Assembly (NCBI GenBank): GCA_947494305.1
Contig: CANLUL010000001.1
Location: forward strand, 1,054,001 to 1,118,000
Reading direction: 5' to 3'
DNA: 64,000 nt
DNA from: an uncultured Sphingomonadaceae bacterium
GTDB lineage: Bacteria > Pseudomonadota > Alphaproteobacteria > Sphingomonadales > Sphingomonadaceae
Under the pieces are notes generated by a model that was given only the letters and a program-made list of their open reading frames with translations, was not told where the DNA came from and ran no database searches. The translations under genes and the position numbers were made by a program. This document shows, piece after piece, positions 45,570 through 56,220 of this stretch; position 1 is the first letter of the stretch; each line of letters opens with the position of its first letter.

Positions 45570-47855
45570 CTAAGCTTTGCTAGAATGAGGTTCAGGTGCC
45601 TCATCTGATTTCCCTGATGGCGTTATTTTTGAAGAAACGCCCTGCCCTAAACGACTCAATTTGCTGGGATTAAATCTAATAATGACCTGAGTGCCGGCAC
45701 TGTCTGCATCTTCAAAAGCAATTTCCCCAAAATGCTCTTCGACGATTTTTTTAACAATGGCCAATCCAAGTCCAGTGCCTTTTTCGCGGGTTGTCATATA
45801 GGGCTCAACTATACGCTCTCGATCCTTTGGAAGCCCTATTCCATTATCTTCGAGTCGAACTTCAATGTCATCATCCAGTGAACTTATGCGAAGTTTCACA
45901 ACCCCTTCGGCCAAAGTAAAGTCGGCACCTGTTTCAACTTTTTGTTCAATGGCCTCTACCGCATTCTTGGCGATATTGGTAAAAGCTTGACCCAGCTGCC
46001 GGCGATCACAAACTAGATCAATAATTTCAGGATCTGTCTCAAAAGAGAATGAGATTTTTGGATGGGCGACATCCTGTAAAAATATCGCTTGTTTAACTAT
46101 ATCAACCAAGTTTTCTTTGCGGAACACAGGTTTGGGCATTCTTGCAAATGAGGAAAATTCATCGACAATATTTCTAAGATCTCCAACTTGCCGAACAATT
46201 GTTTTGGTCAACTGGTCAAAAATAGATGCGCCATCAGCAATATCTTTTCCAAATCGGCGCTGCAGTCTTTCCGCAGCCAATTGTATAGGAGTCAGTGGAT
46301 TTTTAATCTCATGTGCAATCCGGCGTGCAACGTCAGACCATGCCGCACGACGTTGGTCCAAAAGGCGCTGTGTAATATCTTCAAAAGTAATAACATGACC
46401 ATTTAGGCCAGCAACAATTTTGACTTCCAGCGTGCGAAGTTCAGAGCCGGAGTTAAATTGAGTGATGCTATTCTCGACTTGGTCATCCAGCAGAACTGCA
46501 AACTGAGGAGCCACTTCGGAGATATTGGCACCAATGAAGTTTTCATTCTCCTTCGCTAAGAGTGCTTGCGCGTGGCTGTTGAACAAACTGATATTTCGAT
46601 CCTCATCCAAACTGATGATCCCCGCGGTAACAGATTCCAGAACGGTCTCAATGAAAGCGCGTCGGCTTCCCAGTTGTTCATTGGCCGTAATAAGTGCAGT
46701 TGTCTGAGTTTCTAACCGCTCAGTCATTCTGTTAAATGCTCTACCTAAAGTTCCAATTTCATCTGATTCAAGCGGCATTGGAACTCGGGTCGCAAGATCG
46801 CCTTCGGTGACTTTTCTTGCTGCTTGAACAAGAGCTCCAACCGGTTGAACCATGCGATCAGCCATTGCTAACGCAACCCAAAGCGCGATGCCGACAATGA
46901 GCAACGAGACAAAGAATAGAGCAATATTAAACTGCAGTTGCAGACTTCGTGATCGCGTAAAAAGATCATCATAGTCTTTTAAAACAGCTTGCGCCCTTTC
47001 CCATTGACTGAGTGCTGAGATATCGGAATCTCGAGCAGCATATAGAAAGATGTTTGAATCCAAATCTAACGCTGTCACAGCTTCAATTTTATCCGCTTTG
47101 GCGCTTACGACATAGTTTTCACCAGCTTTGAGCTGAGCCAGAATCTCCTCGGTGATTTTACTTTTCGGATCTCGATCATCCGGATCAACAGCTGCAGCGG
47201 TGCGTGGAACGCCATCATCGCCATATTCTATTATCGCTGATTCGTTTAGCTTTCTCGATAAAACTTGAAACACATAGCCCTCGGCAAATTCAGGGCTTTC
47301 AACTCTAGCTTGGCGCAGATAGTCCCGAAGGTCATTAGCCATCGTGATAGTTTCTTCGCCAACATCCCGCTGATTCTCCTCATAATATCCTCGCGCCAGA
47401 TCGTTCGCATTCTCCAACATTCCACGGGCGCGATCCGAAAACCAAAATTCGACTCCATATTGAAACAGGAGTGACGCAAAGATTACGACAAGTAGCATTG
47501 GAATACTGGCGACTAGAGAGAACAGCGCAACTAGCCTGACATGAAGCCGACCACTGTTTCCAACTGACGATTTGGCAGCCCGCCCTTTTGCCAAACGTCG
47601 GCCAAATAGTACTAATAAAATAGTCGCCGGAACAAGATTTGCGACAAGCAAGCCCGCTGTCAGCGGTGGTGATATGAAATCAGTGGTATTTGTTTGTGAA
47701 CTTAAAAAAAAGTAGGTGCTTAAGATCGTAAAAATTAGCAGCAACACCGCTATCCATTCGACACGCTTCATTACCACATCATTTTGGGCCATAGCCAAAA
47801 CTTTTCGGGTCCAAGCCGGAACGCGATGCTCAAATGGGTGATCGTCCACAATCAT
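45570..47855 (-). CDS. ntrY: NtrY-type membrane sensor histidine kinase
   Basis: About 761 residues: two or three N-terminal membrane segments, a periplasmic sensor domain, a further membrane segment, HAMP (about 330-380), PAS (about 400-500), dimerisation domain with His in RRIAHEIKNPLTPIQLA, and ATPase domain with N, G1 (DNGIGLPK) and G2 (GTGLGLAIVKK) boxes. Pairs with NtrX in nitrogen, redox or envelope sensing. Start chosen at 47855 (MIVDDHPFEH); an ATG at 47915 in frame is possible. Confidence 0.92.
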   Translation of the reverse strand: MIVDDHPFEHRVPAWTRKVLAMAQNDVVMKRVEWIAVLLLIFTILSTYFFLSSQTNTTDFISPPLTAGLLVANLVPATILLVLFGRRLAKGRAAKSSVGNSGRLHVRLVALFSLVASIPMLLVVIFASLLFQYGVEFWFSDRARGMLENANDLARGYYEENQRDVGEETITMANDLRDYLRQARVESPEFAEGYVFQVLSRKLNESAIIEYGDDGVPRTAAAVDPDDRDPKSKITEEILAQLKAGENYVVSAKADKIEAVTALDLDSNIFLYAARDSDISALSQWERAQAVLKDYDDLFTRSRSLQLQFNIALFFVSLLIVGIALWVALAMADRMVQPVGALVQAARKVTEGDLATRVPMPLESDEIGTLGRAFNRMTERLETQTTALITANEQLGSRRAFIETVLESVTAGIISLDEDRNISLFNSHAQALLAKENENFIGANISEVAPQFAVLLDDQVENSITQFNSGSELRTLEVKIVAGLNGHVITFEDITQRLLDQRRAAWSDVARRIAHEIKNPLTPIQLAAERLQRRFGKDIADGASIFDQLTKTIVRQVGDLRNIVDEFSSFARMPKPVFRKENLVDIVKQAIFLQDVAHPKISFSFETDPEIIDLVCDRRQLGQAFTNIAKNAVEAIEQKVETGADFTLAEGVVKLRISSLDDDIEVRLEDNGIGLPKDRERIVEPYMTTREKGTGLGLAIVKKIVEEHFGEIAFEDADSAGTQVIIRFNPSKLSRLGQGVSSKITPSGKSDEAPEPHSSKA

Positions 47856-47962
47856 TGTGCCATCATTACAACAGCTGCGTGGTAAAAAAAACACAATTGT
47901 CCGAATATATAACACCTAATCGCCAAAACCTCTCGCATTGGCGCAGGTTCTGTCAGATCAAG

Positions 47963-49381
47963 CTATCGTATCAACGAGGGATCAATTCCATATTCCGTCA
48001 GTTTTTTCCTTAATGTGTTCCGATTGATCCCTAACATACTGGCAGCCTTTATCTGATTACCCTGAACAAGCTTTAGGATCGCTTCCAACATAGGTCTTTC
48101 AAACTGTTCTAGCGCCAACCCATATACCTTTCCGTTGGAGTTTTCCTGCTTTGCCAAAGCACCGACCAGTTTTTCAACATCATCCGAAAAGCTATCTTGA
48201 TTTGGTTTTTCAGGGTCCTGCGCGCCTTCGTTCATCAGCAAATCAGAAACCGCTTTGTCGGAAATTACCTCCTCTCGGGCAGTAACCGACATTCGGTAGA
48301 CTAGGTTCTTTAACTCCCTCACATTTCCGCGCCATTGGTGATGTTGAAGCAAAGTTATCGCTTGGTCAGAGAATTGTTTTTGAGGCAATCCTTCGCGCGC
48401 CGCCATTTTCAAAAAATGGGTCAGTAGCGCCGGGATATCGTCGACCCTATCTCTCAATGGAGGCAATTCAACGGGCACAACATTGATGCGGTAGTAAAGA
48501 TCTTCCCTAAATTTTCCTTCCTCAATAAGTTGCGGAAAATCTTTGTTCGTGGCTGTTACTATCCTAACATCCAGCTTCACCAGATCCTTTCCGCCAACCC
48601 GGCTAATTTCGCCCGATTGCAATGCACGGAGCAAACGGGTCTGTGCATGCATTGGCATGTCACCGATTTCGTCCAGAAAAAGTGTTCCACCGTGGGCCTG
48701 TTCAAACTTACCAGCTGCGGCAGCAACAGCGCCGGTAAAAGCACCTTTCTCATGACCAAATAACTCAGCCTCAATCAATTCAGCCGGAATGGCAGCCATA
48801 TTAACTGCCACGAATGGTCCCGATTTTCTATGTCCCAATTGATGGACAGCTTCGGCGACCAACTCTTTCCCAGTACCAGATTCGCCCATTACCAAAACCG
48901 AGAGATCATTGTTCAACAGACGCGTTATCATGCGGTAGACATTTTGCATTGGCGTACTTCGGCCCACCAACGGCATATCGTCATCGTCATAGTCCAGCAC
49001 GGCACTGCGATCAGTTTTTTGGTTGATTGCCTGTTGCACCACTTCAACAAGTTCATCGAGATCGAATGGCTTCGGAAAATATTCGAATGCACCCGTTTCT
49101 GAAGCCCGAACCGCGGTATCAAGCGTATTTCGAGCTGAGATTACAATGATAGGCATATCCGGGTTGATTGCCTTCACCGCATCGAGCGTCTCAATGCCAT
49201 CTGCCTCTCCCAAACCAACGTCTGTAATTAGCAGATCATATTCATTGAGCGAAAGCCGCTGATTGCGTTCATCAACAGAACTGCAGCTATCAACAGTCAT
49301 ACCTTCGGCATCAAGTGCTGCATAGATTACCTGTGCGACAGACGGATCATCTTCGACCAGAAGAATATTAGGATTTTTCAT
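47963..49381 (-). CDS. ntrC: Nitrogen regulator NtrC
   Basis: Sigma-54-dependent activator of nitrogen-assimilation genes. In 472 residues: receiver domain with Asp54, AAA+ domain with Walker A GESGTGKELVAEA, the intact GAFTGA loop (HEKGAFTGAVA), Walker B LFLDEIGDMP, and a Fis-type DNA-binding end (NQIKAASMLGINRNTLRKKL). Its start overlaps the ntrB stop (ATGA), so both are made together. Confidence 0.96.
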   Translation of the reverse strand: MKNPNILLVEDDPSVAQVIYAALDAEGMTVDSCSSVDERNQRLSLNEYDLLITDVGLGEADGIETLDAVKAINPDMPIIVISARNTLDTAVRASETGAFEYFPKPFDLDELVEVVQQAINQKTDRSAVLDYDDDDMPLVGRSTPMQNVYRMITRLLNNDLSVLVMGESGTGKELVAEAVHQLGHRKSGPFVAVNMAAIPAELIEAELFGHEKGAFTGAVAAAAGKFEQAHGGTLFLDEIGDMPMHAQTRLLRALQSGEISRVGGKDLVKLDVRIVTATNKDFPQLIEEGKFREDLYYRINVVPVELPPLRDRVDDIPALLTHFLKMAAREGLPQKQFSDQAITLLQHHQWRGNVRELKNLVYRMSVTAREEVISDKAVSDLLMNEGAQDPEKPNQDSFSDDVEKLVGALAKQENSNGKVYGLALEQFERPMLEAILKLVQGNQIKAASMLGINRNTLRKKLTEYGIDPSLIR

Positions 49382-50460
49382 GAGTTTTTGCTTTGCTCTG
49401 CCATTGGCAAGAATAGAGTAAATCTCGTCAAACCAGTGTCAACCTGCCGCTCATATTTGACCCGACCATTTATATCATCAACCAGTTTTTTTACCAATGC
49501 GAGCCCAAGTCCCTGCCCCTCTGGTTTGGTGGTTATAAATGGAGCAAATATATCGTTCTTGATGCCGATTGGAACGCCTGGGCCATTGTCTTGAACAATC
49601 ACCTCTATCGGTAGTTTTACCGGCCTTTCCTCATCTTTTGTAGAAATCACACCTCCGAAACTGAATCGCGTAATGATATCTATCCTAGGCCGTTTCTCAA
49701 CACTTACGGCAGCCATGGCATTACTCAACAGATTTGTGAGAATTTGTAACATCGCATCGGGTTCAGCCAATACATTGGGTAGTGATGGATCAAAATTATC
49801 CAAAATTGTGACTGGGTATTGCGAACTCGATTCCATGGACTTTCGCACTTGGTCGATCAAAGAGTGGATGTTCACAGGGCGAACTTTTGCCGGCTGATTA
49901 GTCGACAAACTTTGCATCCGTTCGATCAACCGAGCTATTCTATCCACCTCAGAAATGATCATACCAGTGTGTTTTTTGCCGCTTTCGTCACTTTTGCGTG
50001 CCAATAATTGCGCCGCACCTCGAATGGCAGAGAGAGGGTTTTTTATTTCATGCCCCAACACATCTGGTGCACCAACACCGAGGTGATTTACTGAATTCAG
50101 ATCACTTGTACCGCCACCCACATTTTCAAGTTTGCCACGCAAACCGACTATCCGCCACTTCGGTGCGGAGGGAAGAGTACCAATTGAGAAATCGATTGGA
50201 AGGCTGTGCCCTCTCAAGTTAGCGGCAACATTGTGGGCCACCAAATTCGCCTGTGCATCATGCAAGACTTCATTCAGCCTCTTGCTGTCAAAACTCAGCA
50301 CAGATTCGAGACGCTGAAACTTGAGGTTTTTTGCACTAGTTCTAAAAAGGTTCTCAGCAGCAGGATTGACTTCACTGATGATATTTTTGGCATCAATAGT
50401 TAAGACGGCATCGGGTAAGCCAGCCAAGATTTGGTCAGCCTCCGGTTTTTCGGTCATCAA
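49378..50460 (-). CDS. ntrB: Nitrogen sensor kinase NtrB
   Basis: Soluble 360-residue kinase/phosphatase for NtrC, normally controlled by PII. N-terminal PAS domain (9-115), HisKA domain with [19 protein letters not shown] (phosphorylated His near 135), and ATPase domain with QDNGPGVP and [13 protein letters not shown]. It has no membrane segments. Four-base overlaps with dusB upstream and ntrC downstream. Confidence 0.95.
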   Translation of the reverse strand: MMTEKPEADQILAGLPDAVLTIDAKNIISEVNPAAENLFRTSAKNLKFQRLESVLSFDSKRLNEVLHDAQANLVAHNVAANLRGHSLPIDFSIGTLPSAPKWRIVGLRGKLENVGGGTSDLNSVNHLGVGAPDVLGHEIKNPLSAIRGAAQLLARKSDESGKKHTGMIISEVDRIARLIERMQSLSTNQPAKVRPVNIHSLIDQVRKSMESSSQYPVTILDNFDPSLPNVLAEPDAMLQILTNLLSNAMAAVSVEKRPRIDIITRFSFGGVISTKDEERPVKLPIEVIVQDNGPGVPIGIKNDIFAPFITTKPEGQGLGLALVKKLVDDINGRVKYERQVDTGLTRFTLFLPMAEQSKNS

Positions 50461-51452
50461 GCTGCGACTTTGGTAAGCCAGGGCTCATAAAAGTCCCGCA
50501 GCATTTCGAGAACGGTATTCGCATCTAGTTCTTTGTTGGCCTTATTTCGGAACTCCGCGGAACCTGGCAACCCCTTCGTGTACCATCCGATATGCTTGCG
50601 AGCGACTTTAACGCCAATATCTTCGCCATATAGTTTCAGCATATCTCGATAATGTTCATTCAAAACCGCATATTGATTGGAAAGGTCGGGATCTGGCAGT
50701 ACACTTCCGTTTGCAAACCAATGTATAACCTGACCAAGAAGCCAGGGTTTGCCGTATGCTCCGCGGCCAATCATAACTCCATCTGCCCCACTCTCAGTCA
50801 AAGCCTGTTCAGCGTCTTCAATTGAACATATATCGCCATTTACGATCACAGGCACCGAAACGGCTTCTTTGACGCTTCGAACAAAGGTCCAATCAGCGCT
50901 ACCTTTGTACATTTGACAACGGGTTCTTCCGTGCACCGTAATCATTTTTGCACCAAGATCTTCAGCGATATGTGCAAGCTCTGGTGCGTTAAGGCTATCA
51001 TGATCCCAACCCATCCGCATTTTAACGGTGACAGGTACGTTGACAGCTTCGACCGTCGCTTTGATCAAAGATGCTGCCAACGGTAGATCGCGCATAAGTG
51101 CGGATCCGGCATCTCCGTTCACAACTTTTTTGACGGGACACCCCATATTAATATCGATTATATGGGCGCCGCGATCTTCGTTTAGCTTTGCCGCCTCCGA
51201 CATAGCGTCGGGGCAACAACCAGCAAGCTGCATTGAAACCGGTTCTTCAATCGGATCCCAGGCACATTTCTGGAGTGACTGCCGCGTCTCACGGATCATT
51301 GCCTGGCTCGCAATCATTTCTGTGACATTGAGGCCGGAACCAAAACGCCTAACAAGTTTCCGAAAAGGCAAGTCTGTGACACCGGTCATCGGAGCCAGCA
51401 AAACCGGACTTTCAATTTCAATATTGTCTATCTTGATTGGGGAGAGTTTCAT
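50457..51452 (-). CDS. dusB: tRNA-dihydrouridine synthase (DusB/NifR3)
   Basis: FMN enzyme reducing uridine in the tRNA D-loop. In 331 residues: [20 protein letters not shown] (18-37), [20 protein letters not shown] with catalytic Cys near 105, [11 protein letters not shown], and the [17 protein letters not shown] phosphate loop. First gene of the ntr block, as in most alphaproteobacteria (nifR3-ntrBC). Divergent from ispDF with a 90-bp promoter gap. Confidence 0.95.
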   Translation of the reverse strand: MKLSPIKIDNIEIESPVLLAPMTGVTDLPFRKLVRRFGSGLNVTEMIASQAMIRETRQSLQKCAWDPIEEPVSMQLAGCCPDAMSEAAKLNEDRGAHIIDINMGCPVKKVVNGDAGSALMRDLPLAASLIKATVEAVNVPVTVKMRMGWDHDSLNAPELAHIAEDLGAKMITVHGRTRCQMYKGSADWTFVRSVKEAVSVPVIVNGDICSIEDAEQALTESGADGVMIGRGAYGKPWLLGQVIHWFANGSVLPDPDLSNQYAVLNEHYRDMLKLYGEDIGVKVARKHIGWYTKGLPGSAEFRNKANKELDANTVLEMLRDFYEPWLTKVAA

Positions 51453-51542
51453 TGCTTTGCCTAAATTTTAGGCAGCCTCTAACGAATTTGCAATGCGCAG
51501 GCAAGAATTGCTTATAAGTCCTAACCATATTAACAGCAGCCA

Positions 51543-52718
51543 ATGACCAGCCAACATCAGTTTTCCGGCGAAATCCACGCGATCATTGTAGCGGCCGGCA
51601 AAGGCGAGCGAAGTGGATTAGATCTGCCCAAACAGTTTCAGCGGTTAAACGGAAAACCAATGGTCAGGGTCAGCGCCGAACAGTTTTTAACCCACGACAG
51701 GATTGCAAGACTTTGGATTGTAACGGGTTCAGAGCAACATCAGATACTGGCCGCTGCGATGGATGGCTTAACAAACTATCAGCCTGTTACTGGCGGAAGC
51801 ACTCGTCAGGAAAGTGTTTTGAACGGGCTTTTGGCTATAAAAAAATCCGGTGGTTGCGACAAAGTTTTGATCCACGATGCGGCCCGCCCCTATTTGAATC
51901 ACAGCATGATCGATCTACTATGTGATGCGCTTGAGACTAGCGCCGGCGCGGTGCCGGTCCTTCCAATCGTAGATACAGTTATCGAACAACATGACGGCCT
52001 GTGCGGACAGACACTGAATCGCGACCAAATCAAGCGTGTGCAAACACCACAGGCTTTTGATTTTGATGCGTTGCTGACCGCCCATAAGGCACAGCGAGAA
52101 AACCCGACTGCAACAGATGATGCCCAGCTCTTCCGGGCAGCAGGACATCAAGTCGCACTTATCGAAGGTGATGAGAAATTGAAGAAGTACACGACTAATG
52201 AAGATTTTATCGAACATACCAGTGCGACAACGATCAGAACCGGAATAGGATTTGACGTTCACCAATTGGGTGCCGATGAGGAACTTTGGTTAGGCGGCAT
52301 TAAGATCGACCACGAAAAAGGATTAATTGGGCATAGCGATGCGGATGTTCTGCTGCATGCCTTGACTGATGCCTTGTTAGGCGCAGTTGGTGGTGGCGAT
52401 ATTGGTGATCATTTTCCGCCATCTGATGCGAGATGGAAAAACGTGGCATCCGAGGTATTCGTCAAATTCGCTGCTCAATTCATTGTTCAGAAAGGTGGTT
52501 CGATCAACAATGTGGATATGACATTGATGTGCGAAGCCCCAAAAATTAAACCTCATCGAGAGAAAATACGCCTTAATGTCGCACGGCTATTGGACATCTC
52601 ACCCAATCAAGTTAGCGTCAAAGCGACAACAACCGAAGGCTTGGGCTTTACTGGTCGGCGCGAAGGGATCGCAGCTCAGGCCATCGCAACCGTCTCAGTA
52701 ACAGGAAATCAGAAATGA
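51543..52718 (+). CDS. ispDF: Bifunctional IspD/IspF isoprenoid enzyme
   Basis: Catalyses two non-consecutive MEP-pathway steps: CTP transfer to MEP and cyclisation to MEcPP. In 391 residues the IspD half (1-225) has the nucleotide loop AAGKGERSGLDLPKQF, TGGSTRQESV and HDAARPY; the IspF half (232-391) has GIGFDVHQLG, GHSDADVLLHALTDALLGA and TTTEGLGFTGRREGI. This fusion is normal in alphaproteobacteria. Ends with ATGA overlap with the next gene. Confidence 0.96.
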   Translation: MTSQHQFSGEIHAIIVAAGKGERSGLDLPKQFQRLNGKPMVRVSAEQFLTHDRIARLWIVTGSEQHQILAAAMDGLTNYQPVTGGSTRQESVLNGLLAIKKSGGCDKVLIHDAARPYLNHSMIDLLCDALETSAGAVPVLPIVDTVIEQHDGLCGQTLNRDQIKRVQTPQAFDFDALLTAHKAQRENPTATDDAQLFRAAGHQVALIEGDEKLKKYTTNEDFIEHTSATTIRTGIGFDVHQLGADEELWLGGIKIDHEKGLIGHSDADVLLHALTDALLGAVGGGDIGDHFPPSDARWKNVASEVFVKFAAQFIVQKGGSINNVDMTLMCEAPKIKPHREKIRLNVARLLDISPNQVSVKATTTEGLGFTGRREGIAAQAIATVSVTGNQK

Positions 52719-53230
52719 AAAAACTAACACTCGCAGTGACGATTTTGGGCTTGGCTCAACCCAGCATAGCTTTCGCTCAAGTGGCAGAGAAATGTATACA
52801 GCCGGAACAAGCAGCTGCTTTGATCTCCTATATTCTGCCCAAGGCCGTAGAAGCTGCCAAGTCCAAATGTGAACCCTCGCTATCAATAGATTCAGCGTTG
52901 ATGGAGATTAACTCTGAAAGACTCGCAAGTTATCAGGCTGCATCAGAAGCTGCATGGCCGAAAGCCAAAGGAGCAGTTAACATAATTGGCGGAGAAAAGC
53001 TTCCGGGCGACATAGATGATACGCTTCTAAAACCCCTTGCTGACGCGATTTTTACCGGAATGATCACAGAAGAAATCAAAGCTAAAGATTGTGCATTGAT
53101 CGACAAAATTTACGCGGATTTGGCGCCGATGCCGTCGTCCAATATTGCAAGTTTAACCGTTACAATCATCCAAGCGGCGACAAAAGATGACAAGGATGCC
53201 AATCTTCCCATTTGCAAAGCACCGGCATGA
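52715..53230 (+). CDS. Secreted protein of unknown function
   Basis: A 171-residue protein with a signal peptide (1-21, cleavage after SIAFA) and four Cys in the mature part (EKCIQ, SKCEPS, KDCALI, PICKAP), so probably two periplasmic disulfides. Mostly helical by composition. I do not recognise a family. Its start overlaps the ispDF stop, so it is co-translated with isoprenoid synthesis and lies before cinA. Confidence 0.65.
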   Translation: MKKLTLAVTILGLAQPSIAFAQVAEKCIQPEQAAALISYILPKAVEAAKSKCEPSLSIDSALMEINSERLASYQAASEAAWPKAKGAVNIIGGEKLPGDIDDTLLKPLADAIFTGMITEEIKAKDCALIDKIYADLAPMPSSNIASLTVTIIQAATKDDKDANLPICKAPA

Positions 53231-53250
53231 TGCGCTAACGGCGCGGGCTT

Positions 53251-53778
53251 ATGAAAAACCTACTCCCCAAAGAGATTGTTGATCTCGCCGAAAAAGTCGT
53301 TGCACAAAACCGCATTGCAGGCCGAAGTGTCGCCGTTGCTGAAAGTTGCACCGGGGGCCTCGTCGCAGCAGCGCTGACAGAAGTGGCCGGGAGCAGCGAC
53401 GTATTCTCATGTGGCTTCAACACATACTCCAATCATGCCAAACAAAAGATGTTGGGTGTATCCGACGATTTGCTCGACGCTTTTGGAGCGGTCTCCATTG
53501 CGGTAGCATGGGAAATGGCAAAAGGGGCGCTAGAGATTTCGGAATGCGATGTTGCAGTTGCCATTACAGGCGTTGCCGGTCCGTCAGGTGGAACAGAGAA
53601 AAAGCCCGTTGGTACGGTTGTTTTTGCTAAGGCTGAAAAAGGCAAAGACCCTGAAGATGTCGTTGCCGATCGAAAGAATTTTGGCGCGGATAAAACTCGT
53701 GCAGAAATTCGTCTTCAAGCGGCGCTTGTAGCGCTCGAACTGTTACTTCCGGATGAAGCAGAAGTATCAGAACCGTAA
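53251..53778 (+). CDS. pncC: CinA C-terminal family nicotinamide-nucleotide amidase (PncC)
   Basis: Deamidates nicotinamide mononucleotide to recycle NAD. The 175 residues form a lone CinA C-terminal domain with AESCTGGLVAAALTEVAGSS (30-49), KGALEISECDVAVAITGVAGPSGG and KPVGTVVFA. The MoCF-like N-terminal domain of full CinA is absent, as in E. coli YgaD. Its 3' end overlaps the convergent RatA-like gene by 64 bases. Confidence 0.93.
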   Translation: MKNLLPKEIVDLAEKVVAQNRIAGRSVAVAESCTGGLVAAALTEVAGSSDVFSCGFNTYSNHAKQKMLGVSDDLLDAFGAVSIAVAWEMAKGALEISECDVAVAITGVAGPSGGTEKKPVGTVVFAKAEKGKDPEDVVADRKNFGADKTRAEIRLQAALVALELLLPDEAEVSEP

Positions 53779-54200
53779 ATAGCTTCGGCCCGATCAACGA
53801 ATGCGCTGGTCATTTTGTTGAGCGCTTTTGTGAACATCTGTCCCGCTAGCTTCTGAAATAGGCGGTTTTTAAATGTGAATTCCACATAAAAATCGACGTG
53901 ACATCCCCCATCCTCCCGAGGACGAAAGCGCCATTCATTATGGAGTTGTTTCAGAGGACCATCTAAATAATCTACATCAATGGAAAGGTTAGGCGTCTTC
54001 AGCACCCGAGACGTAAACTGTTCGCGCAGACCTTTGAAGCCAACTAACACATCAGCAAGCATTTCCGTTTCACTATCAGATTTAATGCGTGTGCCCATAA
54101 CCCATGGCAGGAATTCCTGATAACGACCAACATCGGCAACCAACGCATACATTTGCGAAGCGCTGTATGGCAGATCGCGGGTCTCTCTATGCGCAGGCAC
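53715..54200 (-). CDS. RatA/COQ10-like START-domain protein
   Basis: A 161-residue START-fold protein beginning with DLPYSASQMYALVADVGRYQEFLPWV, with the strand pattern typical of COQ10/RatA (polyketide cyclase family). Coq10 binds ubiquinone; E. coli RatA was reported to block 70S assembly. There is no ratB partner, so a ubiquinone role is more likely. The last 20 or so residues are a low-complexity Ser/Ala tail encoded within the 64 bases overlapping pncC. GTG start directly follows the lipA stop. Confidence 0.88.
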   Translation of the reverse strand: MPAHRETRDLPYSASQMYALVADVGRYQEFLPWVMGTRIKSDSETEMLADVLVGFKGLREQFTSRVLKTPNLSIDVDYLDGPLKQLHNEWRFRPREDGGCHVDFYVEFTFKNRLFQKLAGQMFTKALNKMTSAFVDRAEAIYGSDTSASSGSNSSSATSAA

Positions 54201-55139
54201 TTAACTCCCTGCCCTGGCCAATTTCTCATCCCGTGCTTGCCGCATTTTCGCGAAATCGTCTCCAGCATGATAGCTAGAACGGGTGAGCGGACTGGATGCA
54301 ACAAGCAAAAAACCTTTTGCCCGTGCCACTGATGCATAGGCATCGAAAGACTGTGGCTTTATAAACTCGCTAACTTTGACATGTTTTGTGGTGGGCTGCA
54401 GATATTGCCCCATCGTTAGAAAGTCGACATCTGCACTGCGCATATCATCCATGACCTGATGCACTTCCAAGCGCTCTTCGCTTAGACCCAACATGATTCC
54501 AGATTTAGTGAAGATTGATGGATCTTGCCGTTTTACACTCTCCAACAATCGCAATGACGCATAATATCGCGCTCCTGGCCGAATGGTCGGATAAAGACGC
54601 GGAACAGTCTCCAAGTTATGATTGTACACATCCGGTCTTGCGGCAACGATTGTTTCCACAGCTAAATCGGCTTTGTTTCGAAAGTCAGGGGTCAATATCT
54701 CAATCGTCGTTTGCGGTGTAGTTTTTCGCAGCGCTTCAATTACCTTCACAAACTGATGGGCGCCTCCATCTGGCAAATCATCTCGATCCACTGACGTGAT
54801 AACGATATGCTCCAACCCTAACTTGGCGGCGGCATCGGCAGTGTGTTGCGGTTCGAGAGGGTCAACCGGCATCGGCATCCCTGTCTTTACATTACAAAAG
54901 GCACAGGCGCGCGTGCAAACATCACCCAAAATCATCACGGTTGCATGTTTTTTCGTCCAACATTCGCCAATATTGGGACATGCCGCTTCTTCGCAAACCG
55001 TATTCAATTTGTGCTCACGCATCAATTTTCGGGTTTCTTCAAACCCCTTCCCCATAGGTGCTTTCACACGAATCCAATCGGGTTTGCGGATTCTTTCTGG
55101 GCGGGATTCAGGCGGGATGATTTTGGTGATTTCGTTCAT
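54201..55139 (-). CDS. lipA: Lipoyl synthase
   Basis: Radical-SAM enzyme inserting two sulfurs into octanoyl chains on E2 and GcvH. The auxiliary cluster ligands are Cys49, Cys54 and Cys60 (CX4CX5C) and the radical-SAM cluster is Cys75, Cys79, Cys82 (CX3CX2C); a C-terminal RSSYHAG segment gives the Ser ligand. The ATG at 55139 gives 312 residues; a TTG at 55160 in frame is the alternative. Its client includes the E2 at 16573. Confidence 0.94.
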   Translation of the reverse strand: MNEITKIIPPESRPERIRKPDWIRVKAPMGKGFEETRKLMREHKLNTVCEEAACPNIGECWTKKHATVMILGDVCTRACAFCNVKTGMPMPVDPLEPQHTADAAAKLGLEHIVITSVDRDDLPDGGAHQFVKVIEALRKTTPQTTIEILTPDFRNKADLAVETIVAARPDVYNHNLETVPRLYPTIRPGARYYASLRLLESVKRQDPSIFTKSGIMLGLSEERLEVHQVMDDMRSADVDFLTMGQYLQPTTKHVKVSEFIKPQSFDAYASVARAKGFLLVASSPLTRSSYHAGDDFAKMRQARDEKLARAGS

Positions 55140-55236
55140 TTCTATCAAATAGCGACGCAATCCTCACTTGCCAACCAGCATATCGCTATCTAACTCGCCG
55201 TTGGGAACTAAAACAATCGGGGGTTCGTTGGACAGT

Positions 55237-56217
55237 ATGATTATTGAAACCCTCACCTCGCCTGTAATCCTCTTTTTCATTCTCGGGTTTTTTGCAGCCT
55301 GTATTCGCTCAGATCTAACGATTCCCGAACCGTTTGCCAAAGCGATGTCGATATATCTGATGGCCGCAATCGGTTTAAAAGGAGGTGTAGAAGTTGCCTC
55401 TACCGGTTTCACTAGTCAGCTAGCTTCAGCAGCAATTGCCGGGACTGTGCTGGGTTTTACGTTGCCAATTCTCGCTTTTTTCCTGCTGCGGTCGATTGGT
55501 AAGCTTGGGGCAATCGACTCCGGTGCTGTCGCTGCTCACTATGGTTCGGTCAGCGTGGTAACCTTTGTAACGGCCGTTGAATTGCTTACCAAACAAAACA
55601 TGCAACCAGATGGCTTCATGGTTGGTGTTATGGCTTTGATGGAAACGCCCGCAATCATCACCGGCCTGTTGCTCGCTCGTGCCTACACGAAAAGGCCTGA
55701 ACTGGAAAATGACGTCAAGGCCAATAAGGAAGAGGGCTCGGGAATTTTGCATGAAGTGTTGACCAATGGTTCAGTAATTCTGCTTCTGGGAGCATTTGCG
55801 ATCGGTATGGTTGCTGGAGAGGCGGGATTTGAACCCATCAAACCCCTCTTTGCGATCGGCTTCAATGGCGTACTTTGTTTATTCCTACTCGACATGGGTT
55901 TAATCGCTGCCCGGAGACTTCTGCAAACGAAGAAAGTCACAATTCGTCTTGCATCCCTCGCTATTTTATTACCGATAATCAATGGCACCATCGGCACTGT
56001 GGTAGGAACTCTAGTAGGATTGGACCCAGGATCAGCGGCCATTTTAGGCGTACTCAGCGCCAGCGCATCCTATATCGCCGTTCCTGCAGCCATGCGTCTC
56101 GCTATGCCACAAGCAGACCCCGGTATTTACTTATCCATGTCGCTTGGTATCACATTCCCTTTCAACATTATATTCGGCATTTCGCTATTCGCGGCAATTG
56201 CCAACTTCCTGGGGTAG
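55237..56217 (+). CDS. sbtA: SbtA-type sodium-dependent bicarbonate permease
   Basis: A 326-residue inner-membrane protein of about ten segments in two inverted halves: SPVILFFILGFFAACIRSDL (8-27), MAAIGLKGGVEVA, GAVAAHYGSVSVVTFVTAVE, and GTLVGLDPGSAAILGVLSASASYIAVPAAMR. These match the SbtA/DUF897 family that imports bicarbonate with Na+ in cyanobacteria. ATG at 55237 gives a clean membrane-protein N-terminus; an in-frame TTG at 55168 would add 23 polar residues. Next are the PII-like gene (3-bp gap) and carbonic anhydrase, which supports the call. Confidence 0.88.
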   Translation: MIIETLTSPVILFFILGFFAACIRSDLTIPEPFAKAMSIYLMAAIGLKGGVEVASTGFTSQLASAAIAGTVLGFTLPILAFFLLRSIGKLGAIDSGAVAAHYGSVSVVTFVTAVELLTKQNMQPDGFMVGVMALMETPAIITGLLLARAYTKRPELENDVKANKEEGSGILHEVLTNGSVILLLGAFAIGMVAGEAGFEPIKPLFAIGFNGVLCLFLLDMGLIAARRLLQTKKVTIRLASLAILLPIINGTIGTVVGTLVGLDPGSAAILGVLSASASYIAVPAAMRLAMPQADPGIYLSMSLGITFPFNIIFGISLFAAIANFLG

Positions 56218-56220
56218 ATC

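Noticed and set aside
53715-54200. RatA-like gene as the toxin of a toxin-antitoxin pair
   Set aside because: There is no RatB-like partner; the neighbours are pncC and lipA, and the family is better known as COQ10-like.
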